From positions 1 to 5,555 of the forward strand of contig JAJRTK010000421.1 of NCBI GenBank assembly GCA_024278345.1: a DNA stretch of 5,555 bases. Direction: 5' to 3'. Under the pieces are notes generated by a model. The model saw only the letters and a list, made by a program, of their open reading frames with translations. It made no database searches and was not told the origin of the DNA. The DNA is from a bacterium. GTDB taxonomy: Bacteria; CSSED10-310; JAJRTK01. The position numbers and the translations under genes were made by a program. The first letter of the stretch is position 1. Each line of letters opens with the position of its first letter. Positions 5,552 to 5,555 of the stretch are shown here, piece by piece.

Positions 5552-5555
5552 ACCA

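Noticed and set aside
5481-5555. tRNA or tRNA-like gene at the right edge (cloverleaf-like hairpins ending in CCA)
   Set aside because: It lacks the T-loop consensus GTTCRA, a proper anticodon arm and a 7-bp acceptor stem; the terminal CCA is simply next to hairpin 3.
1-5555. CRISPR array, insertion sequence, or phage/defence system
   Set aside because: No regularly spaced repeats, transposase, integrase, nuclease or toxin-like gene is visible in the window.

Overview
This is a GC-rich stretch (high fifties per cent by eye) from the chromosome of a Gram-negative bacterium. The best organism clue is the gene pairing: a LolC/LolE-type lipoprotein-release permease implies an outer membrane, and an N-terminal PATAN (DUF4388) domain protein is typical of Myxococcota/Desulfobacterota-like lineages, Acidobacteriota and related candidate phyla. 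The sequence does not let me name the organism more closely.

Layout, left to right. (1) Positions 1-462, plus strand: the C-terminal end of a protein with three EF-hand-like calcium loops, cut by the window edge. (2) Positions 463-689: a convergent gap with no convincing terminator. (3) Positions 690-1934, minus strand: a 414-residue LolC/LolE family permease. (4) Positions 1935-2052: a short divergent spacer that must hold both promoters. (5) Positions 2053-2928, plus strand: shikimate dehydrogenase (aroE), with a good ribosome binding site and all core catalytic residues. (6) Positions 2929-3140: a convergent gap with a GC-rich palindrome. (7) Positions 3141-5279, minus strand: a 712-residue protein with a PATAN/DUF4388-like N-terminus, a roughly 400-residue acidic, proline-rich linker and a strongly basic tail. 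(8) Positions 5280-5555: the leader of that gene, then a cluster of three GC-rich hairpins running to the window edge.

The four genes alternate strand one by one, so no operon is visible and I see no shared pathway. The permease belongs to lipoprotein sorting to the outer membrane, aroE to aromatic amino acid synthesis, and the PATAN protein probably to signalling or scaffolding. The least explained items are two pairs of internal short motifs in the PATAN protein (one pair in the acidic linker, one pair flanking the basic patch in the tail) and the hairpin cluster at the right edge, which looks like part of a dispersed palindromic repeat.
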